NCBI GenBank assembly: GCA_021785975.1
Contig: JAJYOE010000006.1
Span: 1-48,460 of the forward strand
Reading direction: 5' to 3'
DNA: 48,460 nt
From: Bacillota bacterium
GTDB taxonomy: Bacteria > Bacillota > Bacilli > Alicyclobacillales > SLC66
Notes under the pieces: generated by a model
Database searches by the model: none
Told to the model about the DNA's origin: nothing
Seen by the model: the letters and a program-made list of their open reading frames with translations, nothing else
In this document: in pieces, positions 18,299 to 27,466 of the stretch
How the letters are laid out: every line of letters begins with the position of its first letter
Position numbering within the stretch: position 1 is the stretch's first letter
Translations under genes and position numbers: made by a program

Positions 18299-19963
18299 TT
18301 ACTTCTTAACGTTCGCGCCAATAGACAATTTCATTCGCAAAAGCTCAATCAGTCCGGAACCTGTCACACGGCCAAGAGCTTCTGCATTCGCCCTGTTCGT
18401 TTTTGAACCCGTGGCCGAGATGGAAGTCCCTTCGACTAAAGGCTTTCTCACCGCAAGCGGGGCTGGTGCACCGATATCCGCAAGGATCTCCCGAGCCGTT
18501 TTTTCTCCGCTGCGTTTGATGATGACGGCCAGGTCCCCTATCGTTTCTGCCATGATTCCTGCCGAGCGCCTGTCATGGATAAACGCATGAAACCATTCCG
18601 AGTCCTGAAAATGAATGAGCATGGCATCCCAAAGTACGGCCCTATTATAGGAACCCACCCAGTCGCGGATGGTCTTTAGCACACTGGGTGCCACTTGTGT
18701 CTCACTAATCATTTCCATCACATTGGCAATGTCCTCATACGTCCAGCCACGGTCGCAAAGCTGCAGAATCCGCTCTTTATTCAATTGGTAATTGGACATC
18801 AGATCCGCCCGCTTTAATTCCCCCAATTGACCCGCTAAAAAGTGCAACGCCAGTGGCGCTTCTTCTGGCACCAGCAACTCCAGATTAGGCTGTACGTAAA
18901 GTTTTTTTGGTTCAACCGACGGCCATTTAGAAATTCGCACCACTAGTCCGGACGTTTCGCTGATACCATAATCGATGATTCCAGTAGCTGAGGCGACGAT
19001 GACAAAATAATCAACCACATTCATCCATTCTTGGTTCGCCTTCTCAGATCCAATGGTTTCAAGCGGAGAAAACACCGCATGGATGGGCACCCATTCCCCG
19101 GGCGTTCCATTCCTGACCCAGTGCATGAGCAACTCTGCCAAATGGCTTTGCCTATCCTTTACCATACTGTTGGTGAGAGCAACCATCCATTCAAACAGCA
19201 ACTCCTCGCTTATTTGCAGCCATTTTTCCACTTGTTGTCCCGAGATGGTGACTTTCCCCTCTTCCAGTCGGACCAACTGCTGGCCAACCAGCAGTTTGAC
19301 CGCCATGACGATGGCACCGTGAACTCCTTCCCAAGCGCCCGCACCGTCCAGTTGCATGGTGTTGGCCGTCCGGAAAAATGACAACACCTTTGTCACTTCC
19401 CGTTTGTATATCACATTATTTTTAGTAAAACCAACCGGCTTTTTCAGCATCAAAGAAAGGAATCTGGCAGTATCGCGCGAGAACGTGATGCCAAGCTGTT
19501 GAATAATCTGAACGTCTCCAATCACTTCGGAGTGGTGAACGAAATGTTCTTCATATAAGCGTTGAATCAAAAAAGGCAGCAATTCATCTGCGAACTCAAA
19601 ACTCTCACTCGCATACCAATTATGGCTTTTACCTAAAAACCCGAGTCTCTGCAATTGGAGTAGCACAAGTTCCGCTTCTTTGCGCTGATCGATGTCATCG
19701 ATAAACCAGCTGTAAAGCATGCTCTTCGGAAAAAAAAGTGAGTAGCCATCCGATTGCATGCCAAAAAGAAAGAGTTGCAACCAAAGTTTTTCTCTTGTTT
19801 CAAGCCGTGCATAGGTTTTGCCAAAACCTGCTTCTGTTTGCAGATATTCCGACAGTGAAAGCATTGCTTCCTGCTTAGTCGTTGGCAGTGCCACTCCAAG
19901 CACGCTTGCCAGTTTTCGCAGTTCATCCCATCCCATGAAAGACAACACATACCAAACGCGCAA
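18299..19963 (-). CDS. XPB-associated protein (helicase-associated domain, PF13625-like)
   Basis: About 554 residues. It lacks Walker motifs and resembles the protein that usually follows bacterial XPB helicases. A C-terminal region with LYVQPNLELLVP, then a helical segment (LMSNYQLNKERILQLCDRGWTYEDI) matches the XPB/Ssl2 N-terminal-like domain. TTG start behind GAGGTG, overlapping no more than the intergenic dinucleotide after the helicase stop; an ATG nine codons later is also possible. Two genes in one unit suggest a complex; a role in nucleotide excision repair or R-loop processing is inferred from XPB. Confidence 0.72.
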   Translation of the reverse strand: MRVWYVLSFMGWDELRKLASVLGVALPTTKQEAMLSLSEYLQTEAGFGKTYARLETREKLWLQLFLFGMQSDGYSLFFPKSMLYSWFIDDIDQRKEAELVLLQLQRLGFLGKSHNWYASESFEFADELLPFLIQRLYEEHFVHHSEVIGDVQIIQQLGITFSRDTARFLSLMLKKPVGFTKNNVIYKREVTKVLSFFRTANTMQLDGAGAWEGVHGAIVMAVKLLVGQQLVRLEEGKVTISGQQVEKWLQISEELLFEWMVALTNSMVKDRQSHLAELLMHWVRNGTPGEWVPIHAVFSPLETIGSEKANQEWMNVVDYFVIVASATGIIDYGISETSGLVVRISKWPSVEPKKLYVQPNLELLVPEEAPLALHFLAGQLGELKRADLMSNYQLNKERILQLCDRGWTYEDIANVMEMISETQVAPSVLKTIRDWVGSYNRAVLWDAMLIHFQDSEWFHAFIHDRRSAGIMAETIGDLAVIIKRSGEKTAREILADIGAPAPLAVRKPLVEGTSISATGSKTNRANAEALGRVTGSGLIELLRMKLSIGANVKK

Positions 19964-19965
19964 CC

Positions 19966-21669
19966 CTAATGCACCTCTTCCACCGAAAGTTCCGGTGCAT
20001 CCACAATGTCGTATTGATAGCCCTGTTCCGTCAAAAACCGCTGTCTGCTCAGGGCAAAATCCTGATCTTTTGTCTCCCTTGTCACGATCGTATAAAAATG
20101 AGCCAGTTGGCCTTCCTGCTTTGGCCGCATAATTCTTCCCAAGCGCTGCGCTTCCTCCTGCCTGGAACCATACGTCCCGGACACCTGGATAGCGACGGAA
20201 GCATCCGGCAAATCCACAGAAAAGTTAGCCACTTTGGAAACAACAAGTACGCGCGCCTCACCGCTTCGAAATTGATCGTACAACACATCTCGTTCCCTAG
20301 TCTTCATCGCGCCGGAAATCAAGGGAACGCAAAGGCGATTAGCGATACGCTCCAATTGTTCGAGGTATTGGCCGATGATGAGGACCGATTCGTTGCTGTG
20401 TCGCTTGACGAGTTCTTCCACCACGTCTTCTTTTTCCGCTGCAACCGCCGCAATGTGCGCTTTCTCCCGAAGTTCCGCTGTAGCGTAAATCCGACGCTCT
20501 AAGTCGCTCAGTTGCACACGCACCTCAGTACACACTGCAGTGGCAATCCATCCTTGACTTTCGAGGACCTTCCAAGGGACATCGTATTTTTTAGGACCGA
20601 TGAGTGAAAACACTTCTTCTTCTCGGCCATCTTCCCGGATCAGCGTAGCCGTCAGTCCAAGCCGGCGTTTCGCCTGAATTTCTGCGGTAATGCGAAATAC
20701 GGGAGCAGGCAATAAATGCACTTCATCATAGATAATTAATCCCCAATTGCGGTCTTGCAGCAGTGACAGATGGGGAAAATGATCCTGCCCCCGCGGCCGG
20801 TAACTCATGATTTGGTAGGTAGCAACGGTCACTGGCGCAGTGGCTTTTGATTCTCCGCTGTATTCTGCTACCTGTGAAGCATCCAGTGTGGTTTTCTCCA
20901 GAATTTCCTTCATCCATTGTCTGGCTGCCGTCACATTGGCTGCCAGGATCAAAGTCGACATTTGTAATAATTCCATGGCTTTCAGTCCGATAATGGTCTT
21001 GCCTGCTCCGCACGGCAGCGTCAATACACCAGAACCGCCAGACAAACCTCCGCCCTGATGAAATGCTTCTGCCGCCTGTATCTGATAGTCGCGAAGAGCA
21101 AACGACTTTCCGGAAGGAAGTCTTGTCTTTAGCATCAATGCCATAGGTTCCCCTTCCGCATACCCTGCCATGTCTTTCACAGGATAACCCATCTTCGTGA
21201 GCGCTACTTTAATCGTACCACGGGATAAAAGGGGGACTTCCACTTCGTTTTGAGTGATCATTTTTCGCACGAGTGGCGCAATGGACTTATGGTGAATGAC
21301 TTCCTGCAAAACCAAATAATCTTTTGAACTGAGCACAAGACTGTTTTCGCCTTTATGCAGTTCGAGCAACCCATAGCGATCCATCGTCTCCACGATAAGG
21401 CGTTGAATCGTTGCCGGTACTTCATAGCGGCTAAGCGCTCGAAGTTCTCGCAAAATTTCCTGTGAGTCGTGTCCCGCTGACGCAGCGTTCCATAACGACA
21501 GAGAAGTAACCCGATACGTGTGAAAATGGTCAGGGCTTTTTTCCAGTTCAGCGAATTTGGCCAGTATGATCCTGGCCTCTTCCGTCTTCTCGTGATGCAC
21601 ATCTAAAAGAATCGTACCATCCATTTGTACGATCACTGGCAGGTTGTCCAAATTCGCTTCCCCTTTCAT
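19966..21669 (-). CDS. XPB-type DNA helicase (SF2)
   Basis: 567 residues. SF2 motifs in order: LTLPCGAGKTIIG (Walker A) near residue 216, TLILAANVTAARQW, ATYQIMS, YDEVHLLPA (DEVH box), LGLTATLIREDGRE, VLIIGQY and QRLGRIMRP near 520. The RED-like sequence IREDGRE after motif III is the XPB signature seen in archaeal and mycobacterial homologues. The first 190 residues form an N-terminal damage-recognition-like region. ATG start with AGGAGA. It should act as a 3'-5' DNA helicase or translocase; the partner gene lies directly downstream. Confidence 0.92.
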   Translation of the reverse strand: MKGEANLDNLPVIVQMDGTILLDVHHEKTEEARIILAKFAELEKSPDHFHTYRVTSLSLWNAASAGHDSQEILRELRALSRYEVPATIQRLIVETMDRYGLLELHKGENSLVLSSKDYLVLQEVIHHKSIAPLVRKMITQNEVEVPLLSRGTIKVALTKMGYPVKDMAGYAEGEPMALMLKTRLPSGKSFALRDYQIQAAEAFHQGGGLSGGSGVLTLPCGAGKTIIGLKAMELLQMSTLILAANVTAARQWMKEILEKTTLDASQVAEYSGESKATAPVTVATYQIMSYRPRGQDHFPHLSLLQDRNWGLIIYDEVHLLPAPVFRITAEIQAKRRLGLTATLIREDGREEEVFSLIGPKKYDVPWKVLESQGWIATAVCTEVRVQLSDLERRIYATAELREKAHIAAVAAEKEDVVEELVKRHSNESVLIIGQYLEQLERIANRLCVPLISGAMKTRERDVLYDQFRSGEARVLVVSKVANFSVDLPDASVAIQVSGTYGSRQEEAQRLGRIMRPKQEGQLAHFYTIVTRETKDQDFALSRQRFLTEQGYQYDIVDAPELSVEEVH

Positions 21670-21710
21670 CTCGCCTATCTCCTCATCATATCATTTTGAA
21701 AAGCAAAAGA

Positions 21711-21752
21711 CCCAACTCATCATCGTTTGAATGAGTTGGGCCAGAATATTGT
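21711..21752 (-). terminator. Terminator of the ilvB-leuB operon
   Basis: CCCAACTCAT (21711-21720) and ATGAGTTGGG (21731-21740) form a perfect 10-bp stem. On the minus strand it is followed by TCTTTTGCTTTT, 25 nt beyond the leuB stop. Confidence 0.92.
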
Positions 21753-21764
21753 CGAGAATAAAAA

Positions 21765-22829
21765 TTACAATCTTGCCAAAATCGCTTCTGTCATTTCCTT
21801 CGTAGATAACACTTTTTCGCCAGGCCTTGCAATGTCCTTGGTGCGAGCCCCTTCTGAGAGCGCCGCTGCCACCGCTCGCTCAATGCGGCTGGCTTCCTCT
21901 GACATTTGCAGCGAATAGCGAAGCATCATCGCCGCCGATAAAATGGTCCCTACCGGATTCGCGATCCCTTGTCCTGCGATATCTGGCGCCGAACCGTGAA
22001 TCGGTTCGTAAAGTCCAGACTTATCGCCAAGACTTGCCGAAGGCAACAGACCGATAGAACCTGTCAACACCGCCGCTTCATCACTGAGAATGTCGCCAAA
22101 AAGGTTTTCCGTCACTACGACATCAAAATAATGCGGTTTGGTCACCAGATACATCGCACAGGCATCGACCAGCACATGTTCCACTTGCACATCAGGATAA
22201 TCGCCCTTCATCTCTTCCACGATTTCCCGCCACAAACGTGAACTGTCCAGCACGTTCGCCTTATCGACAGAAGTCAGGCGCTTACTGCGGCCTTGCGCAA
22301 TCTCAAACCCACGGCGCACCACGCGTCTGATTTCAGGTTCCGTGTAGAGCATCGTATCTCTTGCGAAGCGCTCTCCTTCAGAATTCGATCCGCGCTCCCG
22401 CTCGCCAAAATAGACACCACCCGTCAATTCGCGCACAATCAGCAAGTCGACCGCACCTGCCACATCCGCTTTAAGTGGGGATGCGTCGATTAACTCTGGA
22501 AATGCCTTGACTGGCCTCAAATTAGCGTATACACCAAGCGCCTTGCGAAGCGCGAGCAACCCGCCCTCGGGACGCAGGTGACCTGGGCCCTTGTCCCACT
22601 TCGGTCCGCCAACTGCTCCAAGCAATACAGCGTCCGCGGCTAGCACGGCTTGCCTTGTCACCTCTGGAAACGGTTCGCCGGTTTCATCAATCGCCTTGCC
22701 GCCAAGGAGTTGCGAAGAAAACTGAATCGCACCTGGCTTCGTCACTTTTTCTAATACGCGAACGGCTTCACCGACAATTTCAGGGCCGATTCCGTCGCCT
22801 GGTAATAACACCACTTGATATGAAGACAC
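21765..22829 (-). CDS. leuB: 3-isopropylmalate dehydrogenase
   Basis: 354 residues, the standard LeuB length. It oxidises 3-isopropylmalate to 2-oxoisocaproate in leucine synthesis. LLPGDGIGPEIV at the N-terminus, RELTGGVYFGER near residue 137 and the metal/NAD region YEPIHGSAPDIAGQGIANP near residue 270 are diagnostic. The GTG at 22829 behind GAGGGAA is chosen; a TTG seven codons earlier would include the ribosome site in the protein. Last gene of the operon. leuA, leuC and leuD are not in this window. Confidence 0.95.
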   Translation of the reverse strand: MSSYQVVLLPGDGIGPEIVGEAVRVLEKVTKPGAIQFSSQLLGGKAIDETGEPFPEVTRQAVLAADAVLLGAVGGPKWDKGPGHLRPEGGLLALRKALGVYANLRPVKAFPELIDASPLKADVAGAVDLLIVRELTGGVYFGERERGSNSEGERFARDTMLYTEPEIRRVVRRGFEIAQGRSKRLTSVDKANVLDSSRLWREIVEEMKGDYPDVQVEHVLVDACAMYLVTKPHYFDVVVTENLFGDILSDEAAVLTGSIGLLPSASLGDKSGLYEPIHGSAPDIAGQGIANPVGTILSAAMMLRYSLQMSEEASRIERAVAAALSEGARTKDIARPGEKVLSTKEMTEAILARL

Positions 22830-22867
22830 TTGTTCGTTCCCTCTCTTCAAACCCTAACTCAGCAGGC

Positions 22868-23866
22868 CTATTTTTTAATGAAACTCATCATGGAACGCAG
22901 GGACTGACCCACTTGTTCAATTTGCAATTCCTCTTCGCGCCGTTTGATCGCCGAGAATGAAGGCCTTCCTGCTTGATTCTCAAGAATCCAGTTGCGCGCG
23001 AAGGTGCCTTGTTGAATGTCGTTCAAAAGACCTTTCATCGCCTTGCGAGTCTCGTCCGTCACGATTTTGTTCTGGGCCATATAGCCGCCGTATTCAGCCG
23101 TATCACTGATCGAGAAATTCATGCGAGAGAGTCCACCTTCGTAAATCAGGTCAACGATCAGCTTCATCTCGTGCATGCACTCAAAAAACGCTACTTCCGG
23201 CTGATAACCTGCTTCAACGAGCGTTTCAAAGCCTGCTTTAATCAAGCCTGCCAGTCCGCCGCAAAGTACCGCCTGTTCACCAAAAAGGTCGGTTTCAGTC
23301 TCTTCGCGAAATGTCGTCGTGAGCACCCCTGCTTTCGTGGCGCCGATGCCCTTTGCATAAGCAAGGGCGGTCGCCATCGCGTGGCCGCTCGCATCCTGTT
23401 CCACCGCGACAAGCGCAGGTACACCGCCACCGGACTCATACACCCGGCGTACCAGATGTCCGGGTCCTTTTGGCGCTACCATGACCACGTCGACAAATTC
23501 TGTCGGTACTACCTGACGAAAATGAATGTTAAAGCCATGGGAAAACATCAGGGTCTGTCCTTTACGAAGGTAAGGAAGGATTTCCTCACGGTAGACTTTG
23601 CCCTGGGATTCATCTGGCAACAGGATTTGCAGCACATCGGCCGTTTGCGCCGCTTCTTTGACGGAGACGACCTGGAAGCCGTCTTCTTCCGCTTGCTTTG
23701 CAGACTTTCCGGGGCGTTGCCCAATGATCACTTTGACACCGCTGTCGCGAAGGTTTTGCGCCTGCGAATGGCCTTGGCTGCCATAGCCTAGCACCGCTAC
23801 TGTTTTCCCTGATAACACACTCAAGTCCGCATCATTTTCATAAAACATATCCATCCAATTCGACAC
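22868..23866 (-). CDS. ilvC: Ketol-acid reductoisomerase
   Basis: 332 residues, class I KARI. It isomerises and reduces acetolactate or acetohydroxybutyrate for valine, leucine and isoleucine. Rossmann motif [14 protein letters not shown] near residue 26 and [12 protein letters not shown] near residue 131; the acid cluster [10 protein letters not shown] near 194 and the E-x3-E region follow. GTG start in GTGTCGAATTGG; in-frame ATGs shortly after are alternatives. Sits between ilvN and leuB. Confidence 0.96.
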   Translation of the reverse strand: MSNWMDMFYENDADLSVLSGKTVAVLGYGSQGHSQAQNLRDSGVKVIIGQRPGKSAKQAEEDGFQVVSVKEAAQTADVLQILLPDESQGKVYREEILPYLRKGQTLMFSHGFNIHFRQVVPTEFVDVVMVAPKGPGHLVRRVYESGGGVPALVAVEQDASGHAMATALAYAKGIGATKAGVLTTTFREETETDLFGEQAVLCGGLAGLIKAGFETLVEAGYQPEVAFFECMHEMKLIVDLIYEGGLSRMNFSISDTAEYGGYMAQNKIVTDETRKAMKGLLNDIQQGTFARNWILENQAGRPSFSAIKRREEELQIEQVGQSLRSMMSFIKK

Positions 23867-23915
23867 TCACTTTCTCTTCTCACTGATGATTGGTAGTACA
23901 ATATTTTTCGTTCAC

Positions 23916-24425
23916 TTATACCGCCGCATCGCTCGCTTCTTCCGTTCCAGAACGAAGTAGGGCGGTCGCTCCTGTACGGGAAATTTCGATGATGCCATAA
24001 GGTCGCAACAAGCCGATCAGCGCGTCGATTTTCTCCTCATCTCCCGTAATCTGCACGGTGATCGACGAATGTCCCACATCCACCACCGAGACGCGGAAAG
24101 GATCAAGAATATGCGATATTTCCTGGCGTTTGCTGCTTTCTGCCTTGACCTTGATGAGCGCCAGTTCGCGCTTGACGATTTTTTCCTTCGACATGTCGAT
24201 GACATCCAGCACGTCCACCAATTTGCCAACCTGCGTCAACACCTGCATGGCCATGGCTTCATCCCCGTGACTGACGATCGTCATACGACTGACCCCTGCT
24301 TCCTCCGCGGATCCAACGGTAATACTGGAAATATTAAAACCACGGCGGGCGAAAAGTCCTGCAATCCTCGTCAAAACACCCGGCCTGTCATTCACTAAAA
24401 TGGAAAAGGTGCGTTCGATGTCCAT
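23916..24425 (-). CDS. ilvN: Acetolactate synthase small (regulatory) subunit
   Basis: 169 residues: an N-terminal ACT domain (ILVNDRPGVLTRIAGLFARRGFN) that senses valine, plus the C-terminal half of the family (FRVSVVDVGHSSITVQITG). It controls feedback inhibition and stability of IlvB. ATG two nt after the ilvB stop, in TAAGCATG, so translation is coupled. Confidence 0.96.
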   Translation of the reverse strand: MDIERTFSILVNDRPGVLTRIAGLFARRGFNISSITVGSAEEAGVSRMTIVSHGDEAMAMQVLTQVGKLVDVLDVIDMSKEKIVKRELALIKVKAESSKRQEISHILDPFRVSVVDVGHSSITVQITGDEEKIDALIGLLRPYGIIEISRTGATALLRSGTEEASDAAV

Positions 24426-24427
24426 GC

Positions 24428-26194
24428 TTACTCTTCACTCCATTCCAGCGTCATTTCGTGGTTGCCTTTTCCAGGGGGAACCATGGGGAATACGTTCTCT
24501 TCTTCCTTGACGACAAAATCCATGATGACTGGACCGTCATGGGCGATCGCCTGTGCAATGATAGCTTCGGCTTCCGCGGGGTTAGTGGCACGCAGTCCCA
24601 GTGCGCCGTACGCCTCTGCCACCTTGACAAAATCCGGGGAGCTGATGCGACTTTCTGCGTATCGTTTTTCATAAAAAAATTGTTGCCATTGCCGAACCAT
24701 GCCAAGAAACCGGTTGTTGATGATGGCGATCTTCAAGGGAAGCCCTTGCTCCACAACCGTCTGCAGTTCCTGGATGTTCATTTGAAAACTTGCGTCTCCC
24801 GCTACACAGATGACCGTTTTTTCCGGCTCAGCTACCTGTGCGCCAAGCGCGGAAGGAAAACCAAATCCCATCGTTCCGAGTCCTCCAGAGGTCACAAATT
24901 GGCGAGGACGGGAATAAGGGTAAAACAGCGCCGCCCACATCTGATGTTGACCAACTTCGGTCGTCACAATCGCCTGACCGCCTGTGTGCTTCGCAAGCAG
25001 TTCAACGACTTGTTGAGGTTTCAAATCATCACTGGTGCCGTGATAACGCAGTGGCCATTCATTATCCCAAGCCTTGAGTTGCGCCAGCCAGTCTTTGGTA
25101 TCGGGATGAAGGTGGTGCTGCAACAGCATCTCCAGCGTGTCTTTAATGTTCGCAACCACAGGGACTTCGACCTGTACGTTTTTTCCGATCTCCGCTGCAT
25201 CAATATCCACGTGAACTTTTTTGGAATGGAGAGAAAACATCTGCAGTTTCCCTGTCACTCGATCATCAAAGCGTACGCCAAACGCAAGTAACAGATCACA
25301 ATCCGTAATCGCCTTGTTGGCGGCATACGTGCCATGCATACCAAGCATACCGACAAACTGTTCGTCGCCTGCAGGATAGGCACCAAGTCCCATCAGTGTG
25401 GAGACCACAGGAATCTGAGTTTGTTTTGCAAATTGCCTCAATAACTCTGATGCGCCGGAGGAGATGATGCCACCGCCCACATAAAGTAGCGGTTTTTTCG
25501 CCCCGCTGATCAGTTGGGCAATGGCTTCCACTTGTTCTTTTGCTGGCGCAGTTGGAATCTTATACCCTCTTGCGGCAGGTTGAGGCAATGGTTGGTAGGT
25601 GGCCGGACCCGCAGTGATATTTTTAGGAAGGTCGATCAAAACCGGTCCTGGTCTACCTGAATTGGCAATGTAAAAGGCATCGGCCAGCACCTGCGGCAAG
25701 TCGTTGATATCGCGCACCTGATAGTTGTGCTTAGTCACTGGCATAGTGATTCCCATGATATCTGCTTCCTGGAAGGCATCTCGACCAATGCTCTCCATCG
25801 TCACTTGACCAGTCATCACCACCACAGGCGTGGAATCCATGTAGGCATCTGCGATGCCCGTCACCAGATTGGTGGCACCAGGACCTGAGGTCACCAGCAC
25901 CACACCGGTTTTCCCTGTCACCCTGGCGTAACCTTCCGCCGCATGGATGGCCCCCTGCTCATGCCTGGTCAGGATGTGTCGAATAGATGAATCATAGAGT
26001 GAATCGTAAATTGGTAACACCGCGCCACCTGGATAACCGAAGATGACTTCGACGCCCGCCTCTTTTAAGAGCGTGATCAGCAGATCTGCTCCCGTTTTCA
26101 CGTTCGGCGGGTTCACCTGCCCCACCGTCTGCGCCGAATCGGTCGCACCTTCACCAGCATGGACAGTATCTGTCTCTTTAATAAACTGGTTCAT
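24428..26194 (-). CDS. ilvB: Acetolactate synthase large (catalytic) subunit
   Basis: 588 residues, a ThDP enzyme that condenses pyruvate with pyruvate or 2-oxobutyrate. The catalytic Glu is in TRHEQGAIHAAEGYAR near residue 83; the ThDP motif VAGDASFQMN and a downstream NN are near 462; GYPGGAVLPIYD is N-terminal. About 35 polar residues precede the core. It follows ilvE by 136 nt that contain no T-box, only the short inverted repeat at 26265-26278. Confidence 0.96.
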   Translation of the reverse strand: MNQFIKETDTVHAGEGATDSAQTVGQVNPPNVKTGADLLITLLKEAGVEVIFGYPGGAVLPIYDSLYDSSIRHILTRHEQGAIHAAEGYARVTGKTGVVLVTSGPGATNLVTGIADAYMDSTPVVVMTGQVTMESIGRDAFQEADIMGITMPVTKHNYQVRDINDLPQVLADAFYIANSGRPGPVLIDLPKNITAGPATYQPLPQPAARGYKIPTAPAKEQVEAIAQLISGAKKPLLYVGGGIISSGASELLRQFAKQTQIPVVSTLMGLGAYPAGDEQFVGMLGMHGTYAANKAITDCDLLLAFGVRFDDRVTGKLQMFSLHSKKVHVDIDAAEIGKNVQVEVPVVANIKDTLEMLLQHHLHPDTKDWLAQLKAWDNEWPLRYHGTSDDLKPQQVVELLAKHTGGQAIVTTEVGQHQMWAALFYPYSRPRQFVTSGGLGTMGFGFPSALGAQVAEPEKTVICVAGDASFQMNIQELQTVVEQGLPLKIAIINNRFLGMVRQWQQFFYEKRYAESRISSPDFVKVAEAYGALGLRATNPAEAEAIIAQAIAHDGPVIMDFVVKEEENVFPMVPPGKGNHEMTLEWSEE

Positions 26195-26264
26195 TATTTT
26201 CTCTCCTCTTCCCGCTCTCTTGTCTCTTTGTGAAAAATAAAACTACATAGAACATAACATCACC

Positions 26265-26278
26265 CTGTATTATTACAG
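26265..26278. promoter_or_regulatory. Inverted repeat in the ilvE-ilvB gap
   Basis: CTGTATTATTACAG: 5-bp arms around TTAT. It lies about 70 nt before the ilvB start, in the 136-bp gap. It could be an operator or a weak mRNA hairpin; I see no convincing separate sigma-A promoter for ilvB, so the gene probably depends at least partly on the ilvE promoter. Confidence 0.3.
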
Positions 26279-26330
26279 AAAACACTACCACATTTCCCTG
26301 GTGAATGAGAATAAATATTATAAATTTTTG

Positions 26331-27212
26331 TTAAATTCTCCGTCCTTGCTTTCTTGCCACTTCCCGGAAGGATTTCAAGAGCCGCTGTGTAACGGGGCCT
26401 GGCTTGCCGCTGCCAATACTGCGGGCATCGACCTCCACCACAGGAATCAGTTCTGCCGCTGTGCCGGTAAGGAAGCATTCATCCGCCACATACACGTCAT
26501 GACGGGTAAATGGCGTTTCCAAAAGCGGAATTCCTTCCTCTTCGCAGATGTCCATGATCGTATGACGGGTGATTCCATCCAGTGCGCCAAGGTATACAGG
26601 CGGAGTAATCACTTTGCCCTTTTTTACAATAAAAACATTGTCGCCAGAGCCTTCGCAGACATACCCCTGCGAGTTGACGGTGAGTGCCTCGAGGACACCG
26701 GCGTTGGCCGCTTCCAGCTTCACCATGATGCTGTTCAAGTAATTGAGCGACTTGATTTGTGGATTTAACGCATTGGGGCTGTTCCTGGTCGTAGCTACTG
26801 TTACAATACGCAACCCATTCTCGTAAAATTCAGCAGGGAAAAGTTGGATGTCGTCCGCAATAATCACGACATTGGCCTTTGAACAACTGCGTGGATCAAG
26901 TCCCAGATCGCCAGGTCCTCTGGATACGACGAGCCGGATATACCCGTTTTGCAACTGGTTGGCGCGGACCGTATCGAGCACTGCTTTCGCCATTTCTTCG
27001 ACTTCCATCGGGATTTTAAGTAAAATCGATTTTGCCGAATCGTACAGCCGCTCCAAATGTTCGTCGAGGCGAAACACTACGCCGTCATAAATGCGGATTC
27101 CTTCAAATATTCCGTCCCCATATAAAAAACCGTGGTCAAAAACGGAGACAACGGCCTTTGCCTTAGGAACCAATTCGCCATTGAGATAGATCAACCTGTC
27201 TTCGGTTGCCAT
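26331..27212 (-). CDS. ilvE: Branched-chain amino-acid aminotransferase
   Basis: 293 residues, fold type IV PLP enzyme that makes valine, leucine and isoleucine from their keto acids. N-terminus YLNGELVPKAKAVVSVFDHGFLYGDGIFEGIR is typical in pieces: VFDHGFLYGDG near residue 24, the PLP-lysine in QIKSLNYLNS near residue 156, GSGDNVF near 193 and LTGTAAELIPV near 251. AGGAG seven nt before ATG. It is preceded by a riboswitch and terminator, so its expression should be conditional. D-amino-acid aminotransferase is a related alternative, but the operon argues for ilvE. Confidence 0.93.
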   Translation of the reverse strand: MATEDRLIYLNGELVPKAKAVVSVFDHGFLYGDGIFEGIRIYDGVVFRLDEHLERLYDSAKSILLKIPMEVEEMAKAVLDTVRANQLQNGYIRLVVSRGPGDLGLDPRSCSKANVVIIADDIQLFPAEFYENGLRIVTVATTRNSPNALNPQIKSLNYLNSIMVKLEAANAGVLEALTVNSQGYVCEGSGDNVFIVKKGKVITPPVYLGALDGITRHTIMDICEEEGIPLLETPFTRHDVYVADECFLTGTAAELIPVVEVDARSIGSGKPGPVTQRLLKSFREVARKQGRRI

Positions 27213-27246
27213 CCTATCACTCCTGTCTGATGTGTGGGAATTTACG

Positions 27247-27313
27247 TAAAAGGATAGCCCCGCAGCATTCAGACTTGCGTGGGATCACGCTAGCCAGAAC
27301 TTGCCGCGAGGCT
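27247..27313 (-). terminator. Riboswitch-controlled terminator before ilvE
   Basis: On the minus strand AGCCTCGCGGC (27303-27313) pairs with GCTGCGGGGCT (27256-27266) over 11 bp with two G-U pairs, followed by ATCCTTTTACG. A small GCGTG-ATCC-CACGC hairpin lies in the loop. The 5' arm overlaps the 3' end of the aptamer helix GAGG-ATAAAAG-CCTC, so ligand binding should prevent the terminator and turn ilvE on. The T-tract is short. Confidence 0.7.
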
Positions 27314-27412
27314 TTTATCCTCAAGGTGTACACCGGAAAAACCATTCCCGATGCGGTGTCGCTTGGTCCTTGCCCGCAATTGCGGCGGAACCCTAGACAC
27401 CCTCCTGACGTA
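27300..27412 (-). ncRNA. ykkC subtype 2 riboswitch, probably ppGpp-sensing, in the ilvE leader
   Basis: Conserved blocks read in order on the minus strand: GGGTGTCTAGGGTTCCG, a CCGC-AATT-GCGG hairpin, GGACCAAGCGACACC, a second hairpin closing with CCGGTG, then TACACC and GAGGATAAAAGCCTC. The CTAGGGTTCC, CCAAGYGACAC and GGATARAAGCC blocks define the ykkC family, and the middle one fits subtype 2 (PRPP or ppGpp) better than guanidine-I. GGTGTC (27396-27401) can pair with GACACC (27355-27360). Subtype 2a, which binds ppGpp, is known for branched-chain amino acid genes including ilvE, so I favour ppGpp; PRPP types usually precede purine genes. The ligand is inferred from context. Confidence 0.85.
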
Positions 27413-27431
27413 CAAGAAATTGATTTTAAAT

Positions 27432-27460
27432 ATTATATATTGAATTTTGTGTAAGGTCAA
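27432..27460 (-). promoter_or_regulatory. Sigma-A promoter of ilvE
   Basis: On the minus strand TTGACC (27455-27460), exactly 17 bp, then perfect TATAAT (27432-27437). Transcription should start about 13-15 nt before the riboswitch. The -35 box is 6 bp from the divergent thrR -35 box. Confidence 0.85.
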
Positions 27461-27466
27461 TTTAGT

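Noticed and set aside
22973-23791. A 272-codon frame antisense to ilvC
   Set aside because: It is the shadow of a GC-biased real gene; composition and sequence match no protein family, and ilvC is certain.
24458-25291. A 277-codon frame antisense to ilvB
   Set aside because: Same reason: ilvB is intact and well conserved, and this frame has no ribosome site.
26195-26330. T-box leader before ilvB
   Set aside because: The conserved AGGGTGGNACCGCG box and a specifier stem are absent; only a short inverted repeat is present.
27206-27454. An 82-codon plus-strand frame in the ilvE leader
   Set aside because: It lies on the opposite strand of the riboswitch and terminator, has no ribosome site and no family resemblance.
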